NCBI GenBank assembly: GCA_016866775.1
Contig: VGLJ01000004.1
Coordinates: 1-64,000, forward strand
DNA length: 64,000 nt
Source: Candidatus Rokuibacteriota bacterium
GTDB lineage: Bacteria > Methylomirabilota > Methylomirabilia > Rokubacteriales > CSP1-6
Direction: 5' to 3'
How positions within the stretch are numbered: the first letter of the stretch is position 1; the number at the start of each line of letters is the position of its first letter. Position numbers and translations under genes: made by a program. Under the pieces are notes generated by a model. The model was not told the DNA's origin. It searched no databases and saw only the letters and a program-made list of their open reading frames with translations. Shown in pieces: positions 33,276 to 40,846 of the stretch.

Positions 33276-35018
33276 CTAGTCGCGGATGCCGTAGGTGTCT
33301 CGCGCCACCGCCGGCGAGATCACACCGTCCGCGAGGTCGCGCGCGACCAGCGCGCGATCCCGCGCGCGCGGGTCGCCGTAGCCGCCGGCGCCCGGCGTGA
33401 TGATCGCGACCTTCTGCCCCGGCCGCAGGATCGCTCGCGCGCGCACCGCCGGCTCGACGTCGGGTCCGTACTCGATGCGCGCGGGCGCGCCGTCGTGGCC
33501 GCCGAAGAGACCCCACGGCGCGGAGCGTCGGCGCGCCGAGTGGACGAACGCGTGGCAGTCGTGGTCCTCGGCGCGGACCTCGCGCACGATGCCCATCCCG
33601 CCGCGCCACGTGCCCGGGCCGCCGGAGTCGTCGACCAGCGCGTAGCGTTCGACGACCAGCGGATACTCCGCTTCGAGGGCCTCGACCGGCAGGTTCGACG
33701 TGTTGGTGACGTGCACGTGAACGCCGTCGAGCCCGTCCTTCGTGGCGCGCGCGCCGAAGCCGCCGCCGATCGTCTCGAGATAGACGTAGTAGGCGCCGGT
33801 GCGCGGGTTCACGCCGCTGAACGTGCCCATCGCGCACGCGCCGTTGCACGCGGCGATGATCCGGTCGGGAATCGCCGGCGCGAGCGCGCCGTGAATGAGG
33901 TCGACCACACGCTGGCACGTCTCGGTGCGCGCGTTGACCGCGGCGGGCGCGACGCAGTTCAGCATCGTGCCTTCCGGCGCTGAGACGTGCACCGGCCGGA
34001 ACGCGCCCGCGTTCGCCGGGATGTCCGGGCCGACGAGCGTCTTCACCGCGTAGTAGACGGTGGCGAGCAGCCCCGTCCACACGAGGTTGAGTCCCGCGCG
34101 CACCTGCGGCGGGCTCTCGAAGTGGAGGAAGATCTCGCCGCCCTTCACCTCGACGCGCGTCTTGAAGAGCTTCTCCTCCGGCATCTCGTCGGTGTCGAAG
34201 CGGTCCTCGAAGGTGTACACGCCTTCGGGAATGGTCGCGATGCCCGCGCGGGTCATGCGCTCGGTCGCGTCGAGCAGCGCGTCGCTCGCGGCGAGCACGA
34301 GCGCCGTGCCGTACTTCGCGCACAGCGACTGGAAGCGCTGGATGCCCTGGCGGTTCGCCGCCATCTGCGCGCGGAGGTCGTTGAGCCGCTCGCGCGGCAC
34401 CTGGCAGTTGAGGAGGATGAGATCGAGGACGTCCTGCTGGAGCACGCCTTCGCGATAGAGCCGGACCGGCGGTATGCGCAAGCCTTCCTGGTAGATGTGC
34501 GCGTGGCCGCGGTCCACGAAGTCCGCGTGGTGCGCGATGTTCGTCGCCCACGCGACGACCCCGCCGTCGACGACGATGGGCTCGATCATCACGATGTCGG
34601 GCAGGTGCGTCCCGCCGCCGGTGTAGGCGTCGTTGCCGAGGAAGACGTCGCCCGCGCGGATCTCGTCCATCGGATGCCGCGCGGTCACGTGCTCCACGAC
34701 GCCCATGAGCGAGCCGAGGTGCATGGGGATGTGCATCGCCTGGCACAGCGTGCGGCCGCGCGCGTCGAAGAGGCAGGTGGAGCTGTCGCGCCGCTCCTTC
34801 ACGTTGGTCGAGTACGCCGCGCGCACGAGCGTCTCGCCCATCTCGTCGACGATCGACGACAAGGCCGATCCGATCACCTCGACGGTTGCCCCGGAGAGGG
34901 GCTTTGCCCCCCTTCCGGCGGTCGTCGCACGCCCCGAGGCGTGCTCCTCCCTGCCTCCCCCCAGGACAGGAATTGCGCCGGCGAAGCCGGCGCTCGAAAG
35001 CGGCTGATCAGTGCTCAT
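33276..35018 (-). CDS. hyuB: Hydantoinase B/oxoprolinase beta-like subunit with in-frame repeat insertion
   Basis: A 580-residue HyuB family protein. Family landmarks: ALSSIVDEMGETLVRAAYSTNVKERRDSS (in parts, VDEMGETLVRAAYSTN and KERRDSSTCLFD), GDVFLGNDAYTGGGTHLPDI, PVHVSAPEGTMLNC and GGGFGARATKDGLDGVH. Normal relatives begin almost directly with the TVEVI motif. Here eight residues (MSTDQPLS) are followed by about 37 residues (SAGFAGAIPVLGGG to GAKPLS) that are the translation of a three-hairpin repeat also found between genes at 42846-42958. The frame is open throughout. The start is fixed by an 11-base overlap with HyuA. Acts with HyuA in ATP-dependent amide or lactam hydrolysis or N-carboxylation. 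Confidence 0.92.
   Translation of the reverse strand: MSTDQPLSSAGFAGAIPVLGGGREEHASGRATTAGRGAKPLSGATVEVIGSALSSIVDEMGETLVRAAYSTNVKERRDSSTCLFDARGRTLCQAMHIPMHLGSLMGVVEHVTARHPMDEIRAGDVFLGNDAYTGGGTHLPDIVMIEPIVVDGGVVAWATNIAHHADFVDRGHAHIYQEGLRIPPVRLYREGVLQQDVLDLILLNCQVPRERLNDLRAQMAANRQGIQRFQSLCAKYGTALVLAASDALLDATERMTRAGIATIPEGVYTFEDRFDTDEMPEEKLFKTRVEVKGGEIFLHFESPPQVRAGLNLVWTGLLATVYYAVKTLVGPDIPANAGAFRPVHVSAPEGTMLNCVAPAAVNARTETCQRVVDLIHGALAPAIPDRIIAACNGACAMGTFSGVNPRTGAYYVYLETIGGGFGARATKDGLDGVHVHVTNTSNLPVEALEAEYPLVVERYALVDDSGGPGTWRGGMGIVREVRAEDHDCHAFVHSARRRSAPWGLFGGHDGAPARIEYGPDVEPAVRARAILRPGQKVAIITPGAGGYGDPRARDRALVARDLADGVISPAVARDTYGIRD
34891..34999 (-). repeat. Hairpin repeat family 1, copy inside hyuB
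   Basis: Three short hairpins in a row. In plus-strand order: GGGGCTTTGCCCC, then CTTCCGGCG, a second hairpin around ACGCCCCGAGGCGT, then CTGCCTCCCCCC, and finally a third hairpin GCGCCGGCGAAGCCGGCGC followed by TCGAAA. The copy at 42846-42958 has the same parts in the same order with different stems in hairpins 1 and 2. It lies fully inside the N-terminal coding part of hyuB and is translated. Confidence 0.7.
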
Positions 35019-37059
35019 CTGCGATCACCAGGTTCGCAAACTGATCGACACGCGTCCGCTGGCCTGGCAGCAGCAACGTTGTCGCATCCATTTGTTCGAT
35101 GATTGCCGGGCCCACGAACTCGTGCCCGGCACCGAGGCGCTCACGGTCGTACACCGGGCACACGACGAGCCCGTCCGATTCGTCGAGCCACACCTCGCGG
35201 TGAGACACGATCGCGGCGCTGACCGCCGTCGTCGCGCGCGGGAACGGGCGAAGCTCGGCGCGGCGGACCGCGCCCACCGCTTCCAGGCGGAACGTCACGG
35301 CCTGGATCGGCTCCTCCGCCGCGATGTAGCCGTAGATCTGCTCGTGCGCACGCTCGAAGCCCGCGGTCAGCTCCTTCACGAGCGCGGCGGGCGACGGCGC
35401 GTCCGGCCACGGGACCGGCAGCTCGTAGTTCTGCCCCGCGTAGCGCATGTCGAGCGTCCGCCGGAGCGTGCGCGCCCCGGGCGCGATCCCTTCGCCATCG
35501 AACCATGCCGCCGCACGCGCCTCCAGCTCGGCGAACGTGTCGAGCATCGCTGTCACGGCATCCGGCGTGAGCCGCATCAGGCGCGTCTGCGCGTAGTTCG
35601 TCTTGAGATCGCTGAGCAGGAGCCCGAGCGCGCAGAGGATGCCGGGATGTCGGGGCACGAGCACGCGCGGGATCTCCAGCTCGCGGGCGAGCCGCGCGGC
35701 GTGCAGCGGGCCGGCACCACCGAACGCGACGAGCGTGTAGTCGCGCGGGTCATGGCCGCGCTGGACCGAGATCACGCGGATCGCCTTGGCCATCGTCGCG
35801 GTGACGACGCTCACGATGCCTTGCGCGGTCGCCGTCGCGTCGAGGCCGAGGCTCTTCGCGAGCCGCACGATCGCCGCATCGGCGCGTGTGCGATCGATCG
35901 GCATGCGGCCGCCGAGCAGATGCGTCGGGTTCAGCGTCTGGAGGACGACGTTCGCGTCGGTGACCGTCGGTTCGTCGTTGCCGAGGCCGTAGCAGACCGG
36001 GCCCGGGACGGCGCCGGCGGAGCGCGGCCCGACCTTCAGGAGTCCGCCGGCGTCGACGAACGCGATCGAGCCGCCGCCCGCGCCGACCGTGTGGATGTCG
36101 AGCGCCGGGGTCTTGAGCGGGTAGCCGTGCACGTCGAGCTCGCCGGCCAGCTTCGGCCGGCCGTCCTCGATCAGCGCGACGTCGGTCGACGTGCCGCCCA
36201 TGTCGAAGGTGATGAGGTTGCCGAAGCCCGCGAGACGTCCGACTTCGAGGCCGCCGACGACGCCTGTCGCGGGGCCCGAGAGCACCGTGCGCACGGGCTG
36301 GGCGCGTGCCGCCTCGAACGACATCACGCCGCCGTTGCTCTGCGTGATGTGCGGCGTGACGCGGATCCCGGCCTCGCGCAGTCGCGGGCCGAGCCCGGCG
36401 AGATACCCCGCCATGACCGGACCGAGATACGCGTTCACCACGACGGTCGACAGGCGCTCGAACTCCCGGAACTCGGGCGCGACCTCGTGCGAGCACGTCA
36501 CGAAGACGCCGGGCAGCTCCTCTTCGACGATCCGGCGCACGCGCTGCTCGTGGGCGGGATCGACGTAACAGTAGAGGAGACAGATCGCGAGCGCGCGGAT
36601 GTCGGTGTTCTTCAGGCGCCGGACGACGGCGCGGACCTGCGTCTCGTCGAGGGGCTTGTCGAGACGGCCGTCGTGGCGGAGGCGCTCGGCGATCTCCAGG
36701 CGCAGCCGCCGCGGCACGAGCACGCGCGGCTTGTCGGCCTGGAGATCGTAGAGGTGCGGCCGGCGCTGGCGGCCGATCTCGAGCAGATCGCGAAAGCCTT
36801 CGGTCGTCAGCAGGGCGGTCGGCGCGCCGCGGTCCTGGATGAGCGCGTTCGTGGCGACCGTCGTGCCGTGTCCGAAGTAGCCGACGTCGCCGGGCGTGGC
36901 GCGCGCTTCGCCGAGCGCCTCGACGGTTCCGCGCGCAATCGCGTGCGATGGATCGTCGGGCGTGCTCGGGACCTTCCAGACCCGGATCGCGCCGGTAGCC
37001 TCGTCGACGAGGCACACGTCCGTGAACGTCCCGCCCGCGTCGACGCCGACACGCCACAT
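35008..37059 (-). CDS. hyuA: Hydantoinase A/oxoprolinase alpha-like subunit
   Basis: A 683-residue member of the HyuA family, an ASKHA-fold ATPase. The phosphate-1 motif is VGVDAGGTFTDVCLVDE; other landmarks are GHGTTVATNALIQ, VLSGPATGVVGG, LITFDMGGTSTDVALIEDG (phosphate-2), and VAFGGAGPLHAARLARE. Together with HyuB it would cleave or carboxylate a cyclic amide (5-oxoproline, N-methylhydantoin, or ketone carboxylation in acetone/acetophenone-carboxylase relatives). It starts six bases after the ThDP enzyme gene stops and overlaps hyuB by 11 bases. Full length for the family. Confidence 0.95.
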   Translation of the reverse strand: MWRVGVDAGGTFTDVCLVDEATGAIRVWKVPSTPDDPSHAIARGTVEALGEARATPGDVGYFGHGTTVATNALIQDRGAPTALLTTEGFRDLLEIGRQRRPHLYDLQADKPRVLVPRRLRLEIAERLRHDGRLDKPLDETQVRAVVRRLKNTDIRALAICLLYCYVDPAHEQRVRRIVEEELPGVFVTCSHEVAPEFREFERLSTVVVNAYLGPVMAGYLAGLGPRLREAGIRVTPHITQSNGGVMSFEAARAQPVRTVLSGPATGVVGGLEVGRLAGFGNLITFDMGGTSTDVALIEDGRPKLAGELDVHGYPLKTPALDIHTVGAGGGSIAFVDAGGLLKVGPRSAGAVPGPVCYGLGNDEPTVTDANVVLQTLNPTHLLGGRMPIDRTRADAAIVRLAKSLGLDATATAQGIVSVVTATMAKAIRVISVQRGHDPRDYTLVAFGGAGPLHAARLARELEIPRVLVPRHPGILCALGLLLSDLKTNYAQTRLMRLTPDAVTAMLDTFAELEARAAAWFDGEGIAPGARTLRRTLDMRYAGQNYELPVPWPDAPSPAALVKELTAGFERAHEQIYGYIAAEEPIQAVTFRLEAVGAVRRAELRPFPRATTAVSAAIVSHREVWLDESDGLVVCPVYDRERLGAGHEFVGPAIIEQMDATTLLLPGQRTRVDQFANLVIADEH

Positions 37060-37065
37060 CGCGCG

Positions 37066-38742
37066 TCAGCGCTTCCGCGCTTGCGTGGCCGGCGCCGGGA
37101 ACTCGTTCGGGTCGATCGGGATCTCGACGATCGCGGGCGTGCCGGCCTTCAGCGCGGCGATGACGACGTCGCCGACCTGATCGGGATGCTCGGCGTAGAA
37201 GCCGGCCGCGCCGAACAGCCGCGCGTACTCGTCGTAGCGCGGGTTGCCGATGTCGCAGCCGATGTAGCGCTCGTTGTAGAACGCCTTCTGGTACGCCTTC
37301 TCCGAGCCCCAGCAGTTGTTGTTCATCACGATCGTGACGGCGTCGATCTGGTGCCGCACCGCCGTCTCGAGCTCCTGCGCGTTCATCAGGAAGCCGCCGT
37401 CGCCGTGGATGGCGACGACGGGCGCGTCGGGACGCCCGAGCTTCGCGCCGAGCGCGACCGGAAACGCGAAGCCGAGGCCGCCGAGGTCGAGCGGCGTCAG
37501 GAACGTGCGCGGGTGGCTGAAGTGCAGGCGGTCGTAGCCGTACGCCGGCGCGGCGCCCGCATCGAGCGCGACGATCGTGTCGTCCGGCAGCGCGCGGCGC
37601 AGCTCCGCGTACACGCGCTGCGGCTTCATCGGCTTCGTCTCGAGCTGCGCTTCCCCGGCGAGACGCTGCTGCCGCTGCTCGCGCAGCTTCGCCACTTCCG
37701 CGCGCCACGCCGGTGTCTGTCGGCGCGGCGCGCTGCGGGCGAGCGCCTCGAGCAGCGCGGCGCACGATTCGCGCGCGTCGGCCTGGATGCCGACGGCCAC
37801 CGGGTAGTACCGGCCGATGTCGCGGCTCTCGAGGTCGATCTGCACGATCGCCGTCTCCGGCTTGATCGACCGATCGTCGAAGTGGCTGGTGAACTGCGCG
37901 AGCCGCGAGCCGATGACGAGCAGCACATCGGCGCGGCGACATGCCGCGGCCGCCTCCGCGGCGCCGGCCCGCCCGAGCGGTCCGAGATAGAGCGGATGCG
38001 CGTTCGGCACCGCGTCGTTGCGGCCGTACGCCGTGATCATCGGGATGCCGTGCCCGTCGGCGAGCCGCACGACCAGGTCGCTCGCGCCGGCGCGCGTGGC
38101 GCCACCGCCGACGAGCATGAGCGGACGCTCGGCCTCGCCCAGCAGCCGCGCGGCGTCGCGGATCGCGTCGGGATGCGGCGGCTGCGGGTGGATCGGGCGA
38201 TAGCGCTCGGCCCCGAGCATCGGCGCCTTGATCGTCTGGTCGTTCAGCACGTCGCGAGGAATCTCGACGAAGACCGGGCCGCGGCGCCCCGTCATCGCCG
38301 CGCGGAACGCCGCGCGCAGCAGCTCGGGGATGCGATCGGCCTTGGTGACCTGGACCGCGTACTTCGTCACCGGCTTGAACATCGACACGAGGTCGTATTC
38401 CTGGAACGCGTCCTTCTGGAGGTGGTCGAGCGAGGGCCCGCCGACGAGGACGACGACCGGCGAATGCGCGACGTGCGCCGCGGCGATGCCGGTGAGCAGG
38501 TTGGTGGCGCCGGGCCCGCTGGTGACGAGACACACGCCGGGCAGGTCGGTGACGCGCGCGAGCCCGTCGGCCATGAAGGCGGCGGCCTGCTCGTGGCGCA
38601 CGTTGATGTACTCGACGCCGCGCTCGTCGTAGAGGGCGTCGAGCACGTCGAGGAACGTCGAGCCGACGATCCCGAAGACGTGGCGCACCTGCTCCGCTTT
38701 CAGGAGCTCGATCACCGCGCGGCCGGCGCTGAGCTCGCTCAC
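37066..38742 (-). CDS. Thiamine-diphosphate-dependent enzyme, acetolactate-synthase-like
   Basis: A 558-residue ThDP enzyme with the three-domain layout of the AHAS/benzoylformate decarboxylase family. The catalytic Glu lies in YINVRHEQAAAFMADGLAR, the ThDP/Mg2+ motif is HGDGGFLMNAQELETAV followed by NNNCWGS. The middle domain shows RPLMLVGGGATRAGASD. It probably decarboxylates or ligates 2-oxo acids; it is not a standard biosynthetic acetolactate synthase because no small subunit adjoins. GTG start overlaps the FAH stop by four bases (GTGA). A much longer frame upstream shadows that gene. Coupled to hyuA downstream. Confidence 0.92.
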   Translation of the reverse strand: MSELSAGRAVIELLKAEQVRHVFGIVGSTFLDVLDALYDERGVEYINVRHEQAAAFMADGLARVTDLPGVCLVTSGPGATNLLTGIAAAHVAHSPVVVLVGGPSLDHLQKDAFQEYDLVSMFKPVTKYAVQVTKADRIPELLRAAFRAAMTGRRGPVFVEIPRDVLNDQTIKAPMLGAERYRPIHPQPPHPDAIRDAARLLGEAERPLMLVGGGATRAGASDLVVRLADGHGIPMITAYGRNDAVPNAHPLYLGPLGRAGAAEAAAACRRADVLLVIGSRLAQFTSHFDDRSIKPETAIVQIDLESRDIGRYYPVAVGIQADARESCAALLEALARSAPRRQTPAWRAEVAKLREQRQQRLAGEAQLETKPMKPQRVYAELRRALPDDTIVALDAGAAPAYGYDRLHFSHPRTFLTPLDLGGLGFAFPVALGAKLGRPDAPVVAIHGDGGFLMNAQELETAVRHQIDAVTIVMNNNCWGSEKAYQKAFYNERYIGCDIGNPRYDEYARLFGAAGFYAEHPDQVGDVVIAALKAGTPAIVEIPIDPNEFPAPATQARKR

Positions 38743-39584
38743 CGCGCCTGGATGATGCGATTGCGCTGCGTGCCGAGGCCGGTGATCCCCATCTCCACGA
38801 CGTCGCCCGGCTGCAGGTAGCGCGGCGGCTTCATGCCGTGCGCGACGCCGGCCGGCGTGCCGGTCGAGATGAGATCGCCGGCGCGGAGCGACATGAAGTG
38901 GCTGACGTAGCTCACGAGCTTGGCGATGCCGAAGATCAGGTCCTTCGTGTGGCCGTGCTGGCGCGTCTCGCCGTTCACTTTCGTCCACACTTCGAGGGCG
39001 TGCGGATCGCGGACCTCGTCGGCGGTGACGAGCCACGGCCCGATCGGCGCGAACGTGTCGCAGCTCTTGCCCTTGGTCGTCGTGCCCTCGCGCTCCATCT
39101 GGAAGGCGCGCTCCGAGACGTCGTCGACGATGCAGTAGCCCGCGACGTACTTCATCGCGTCGGCCTCGCTCACGTAGCGCGCGTCGCGGCCGATCACCGC
39201 CGCCAGCTCCACCTCGTAGTCGAGCTTCTCGGCGCCGCGGGGCCGCACGATCGCGTCGTGGGGGCCGTTGATCGCGCTGTTGGCCTTGATGAAGAGGGTC
39301 GGCTCGGAGGGCGCGGGACGGCCGACCTCGCGCGCGTGGTCGGTGTAGTTGAGGCCGATGCAGACCATCTTGCCGATCCCGGCGAGCGGCGGCCCGAGGC
39401 GCGGCCGGCTGCCGATCACCGGGAGGCGCGCGATGTTGGCGCTCCGCAGCTTCTTGAGACCCGCGCCGGCGAGGACGTCGGGCGTGATGTCCTTCACGAC
39501 GCGTGAGAGGTCTCGCAGCTTTCCGTCGGCGTCGATCACGCCCGGCTTCTCGGCGCCGGCGCGGCCGTAGCGGACGAGCTTCAT
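38739..39584 (-). CDS. Fumarylacetoacetate-hydrolase-family protein (2-oxo-acid hydrolase/hydratase type)
   Basis: A 281-residue FAH-family enzyme. After an N-terminal strand region, the core has MVCIGLNYTDHAREVGRP, FIKANSAINGPHDAIV, LDYEVELAAVIGRDAR (metal Glu residues), GYCIVDDVSERAFQ (metal Asp), and ISTGTPAGVAHGMKPPRYL, which is the classical signature of the hydratase/isomerase group. Likely acts on an acylpyruvate or hydroxymuconate-like intermediate. ATGA overlap with the alpha/beta hydrolase upstream and GTGA overlap with the ThDP gene downstream: same operon. Paralogue at 25880-26815. Confidence 0.94.
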   Translation of the reverse strand: MKLVRYGRAGAEKPGVIDADGKLRDLSRVVKDITPDVLAGAGLKKLRSANIARLPVIGSRPRLGPPLAGIGKMVCIGLNYTDHAREVGRPAPSEPTLFIKANSAINGPHDAIVRPRGAEKLDYEVELAAVIGRDARYVSEADAMKYVAGYCIVDDVSERAFQMEREGTTTKGKSCDTFAPIGPWLVTADEVRDPHALEVWTKVNGETRQHGHTKDLIFGIAKLVSYVSHFMSLRAGDLISTGTPAGVAHGMKPPRYLQPGDVVEMGITGLGTQRNRIIQAR

Positions 39585-40393
39585 AGCAGGAACTCCTTGA
39601 GTGTGGCGACGACGGCGTCCGGGTTGTCCTCGTGCAGCGTGTGCACGGCGCGCGGGATCTCGACGAACCGGCCGCGCGGCAGCTCCTTGCCCATGCGCTC
39701 CGCGACGTCGCGATCGAGGATGTGACTGTGCTCGCCGCGCAGGACGAGGGTGGGGCAGGGGATCGAGCGCAGGGCGCCCCACCAGTCGAAGTCGATCTGC
39801 GTGCGGCGCTCCTTCACGCTGGGATGCCACTTCCACACGAGCGCGCCGTCGGGCCGCTGGCGCAAGCTGTGCGACACCACCCAGCGGTAATAGTGGATGC
39901 CGGGATACGGATTGCCGCGGAGCAGATGCTGCGCGGCCTGCTCGATGCTCTCCCACGTGTCGGGTTCCGGCGGACCCGGCGGCGCCGCGGCGGCGCGCGC
40001 GCTGATCTCCGGCCCGATGTCGACGGTGACGAGCTTCTGCACGACGTCCGGCCGCTTCGCCGTGAAGTAGATCGCGTTGCGCCCGCCCATCGAGAGCCCG
40101 ATGAGGATCAGCGCGGAGAGCCCGAGCTGATCGATCACGCCGCTCAGATCGTCGAACGCGACCGCGGGGTTGTAGACGTCCGCCGGGTCGCTGTCGCCGT
40201 GGCCGCGCTGATCGAGCGCGTACACGTGGAAGTGCGGCTGCAGCGCGATGCTGAGCGTGTCCCACGCGTGCGCATGCCCGGTGAAGCCGTGCAAGAGGAG
40301 CAGCGGCGTGCGGCCCGCGCCGCCCCAGTCCAGGAGGTGAAGCTTTCGGCCGTCGACCGCGAGATCGCTTTCGTGCGGGCGCAGGAGGTTCAT
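39581..40393 (-). CDS. Alpha/beta hydrolase (MhpC-like)
   Basis: A 270-residue hydrolase. Motifs: LLLLHGFTGHAHAW (oxyanion region), ALDQRGHGDSD, LIGLSMGGRNAIY (nucleophile Ser), LRGEHSHILDRD (catalytic Asp region, with His), and a late RAVHTLHEDNPD (catalytic His). Similar to meta-cleavage-product hydrolases and haloperoxidase-like esterases. The ATG is preceded by TATCCT eight bases upstream and no Shine-Dalgarno. It is the first of six tightly overlapping genes, followed by FAH, ThDP enzyme, HyuA, HyuB and monooxygenase. A longer frame was not used because it lacks any start signal. Confidence 0.92.
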   Translation of the reverse strand: MNLLRPHESDLAVDGRKLHLLDWGGAGRTPLLLLHGFTGHAHAWDTLSIALQPHFHVYALDQRGHGDSDPADVYNPAVAFDDLSGVIDQLGLSALILIGLSMGGRNAIYFTAKRPDVVQKLVTVDIGPEISARAAAAPPGPPEPDTWESIEQAAQHLLRGNPYPGIHYYRWVVSHSLRQRPDGALVWKWHPSVKERRTQIDFDWWGALRSIPCPTLVLRGEHSHILDRDVAERMGKELPRGRFVEIPRAVHTLHEDNPDAVVATLKEFLL

Positions 40394-40401
40394 GGCGCGA
40401 C

Positions 40402-40407
40402 AGGATA
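40402..40407 (-). promoter_or_regulatory. TATCCT box, likely -10 of the hydrolase-hyu operon
   Basis: TATCCT on the minus strand ends eight bases before the ATG of the alpha/beta hydrolase. No Shine-Dalgarno is present. It lies in the 35-base gap after the DUF3303 gene, so the operon may have its own leaderless start here in addition to read-through. Inferred activity. Confidence 0.38.
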
Positions 40408-40428
40408 CGCCTGCCGCGCGCCCTCGCG

Positions 40429-40710
40429 CTACCGCCCGGAGCGGCGCAGCGTTTCCTGGAGCTCCGCGTCCTCGACGACCGGCACGACCTTCAGCTCCAT
40501 CACGTCGCTCCACATCAGCGCGAACTCGGTGAGCGCTTTCGCGTCGTCGCTCTCGAGCAGATCGAAGCCGCCGCTGAAATCGGCCGCGGTCCAGCGGCCG
40601 AGCAGGCGCGCGCCGTGCGGGGGCTGGCCGCCGGTCTTCTTGAATCGCGCGATGGCCTCGTCCCGCCCGCGCGCCTCGGGCTTGAAGGCGAACGTCAGCA
40701 TGAATTTCAT
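40429..40710 (-). CDS. DUF3303-like small protein
   Basis: A 93-residue protein beginning MKFMLTFAFKPEARGRDEA, with GRWTAADFSGGFDLLESDDAKAL following, then MWSDVMELKVVPVVEDAE. This pattern (short ferredoxin-like alpha/beta fold) is that of DUF3303 proteins, whose function is unknown; related dimeric alpha-beta barrel folds serve as small oxygenases. GGGAGGACCA precedes the ATG. It is 35 bases upstream of the hydrolase operon on the same strand and divergent from an orphan binding protein gene. A longer reading frame upstream is not supported by any start signal. Confidence 0.8.
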   Translation of the reverse strand: MKFMLTFAFKPEARGRDEAIARFKKTGGQPPHGARLLGRWTAADFSGGFDLLESDDAKALTEFALMWSDVMELKVVPVVEDAELQETLRRSGR

Positions 40711-40846
40711 TGGTCCTCCCTGGGGCCCGGCCGATTCGTTCCTCCGTCTACTACGGCTGTGACAGGCCGGGGGATTTGGCGCCACGCCCGCCGAGCGTGT
40801 ACCCTGCGCCGGACGCGTGACGTCGATCTTCGAGGAGGCGTTTGCG

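Noticed and set aside
37066-38742. Acetolactate synthase large subunit (ilvB)
   Set aside because: No regulatory subunit or branched-chain genes adjoin and the context is a catabolic operon; a ThDP enzyme of unknown substrate is safer.
35011-38820. A 1269-codon open frame on the plus strand opposite hyuA and the ThDP gene
   Set aside because: It is antisense to two well supported enzymes, is extremely rich in Arg, His and Asp-Arg pairs, and shows no domain motif; typical of GC-rich shadow frames.
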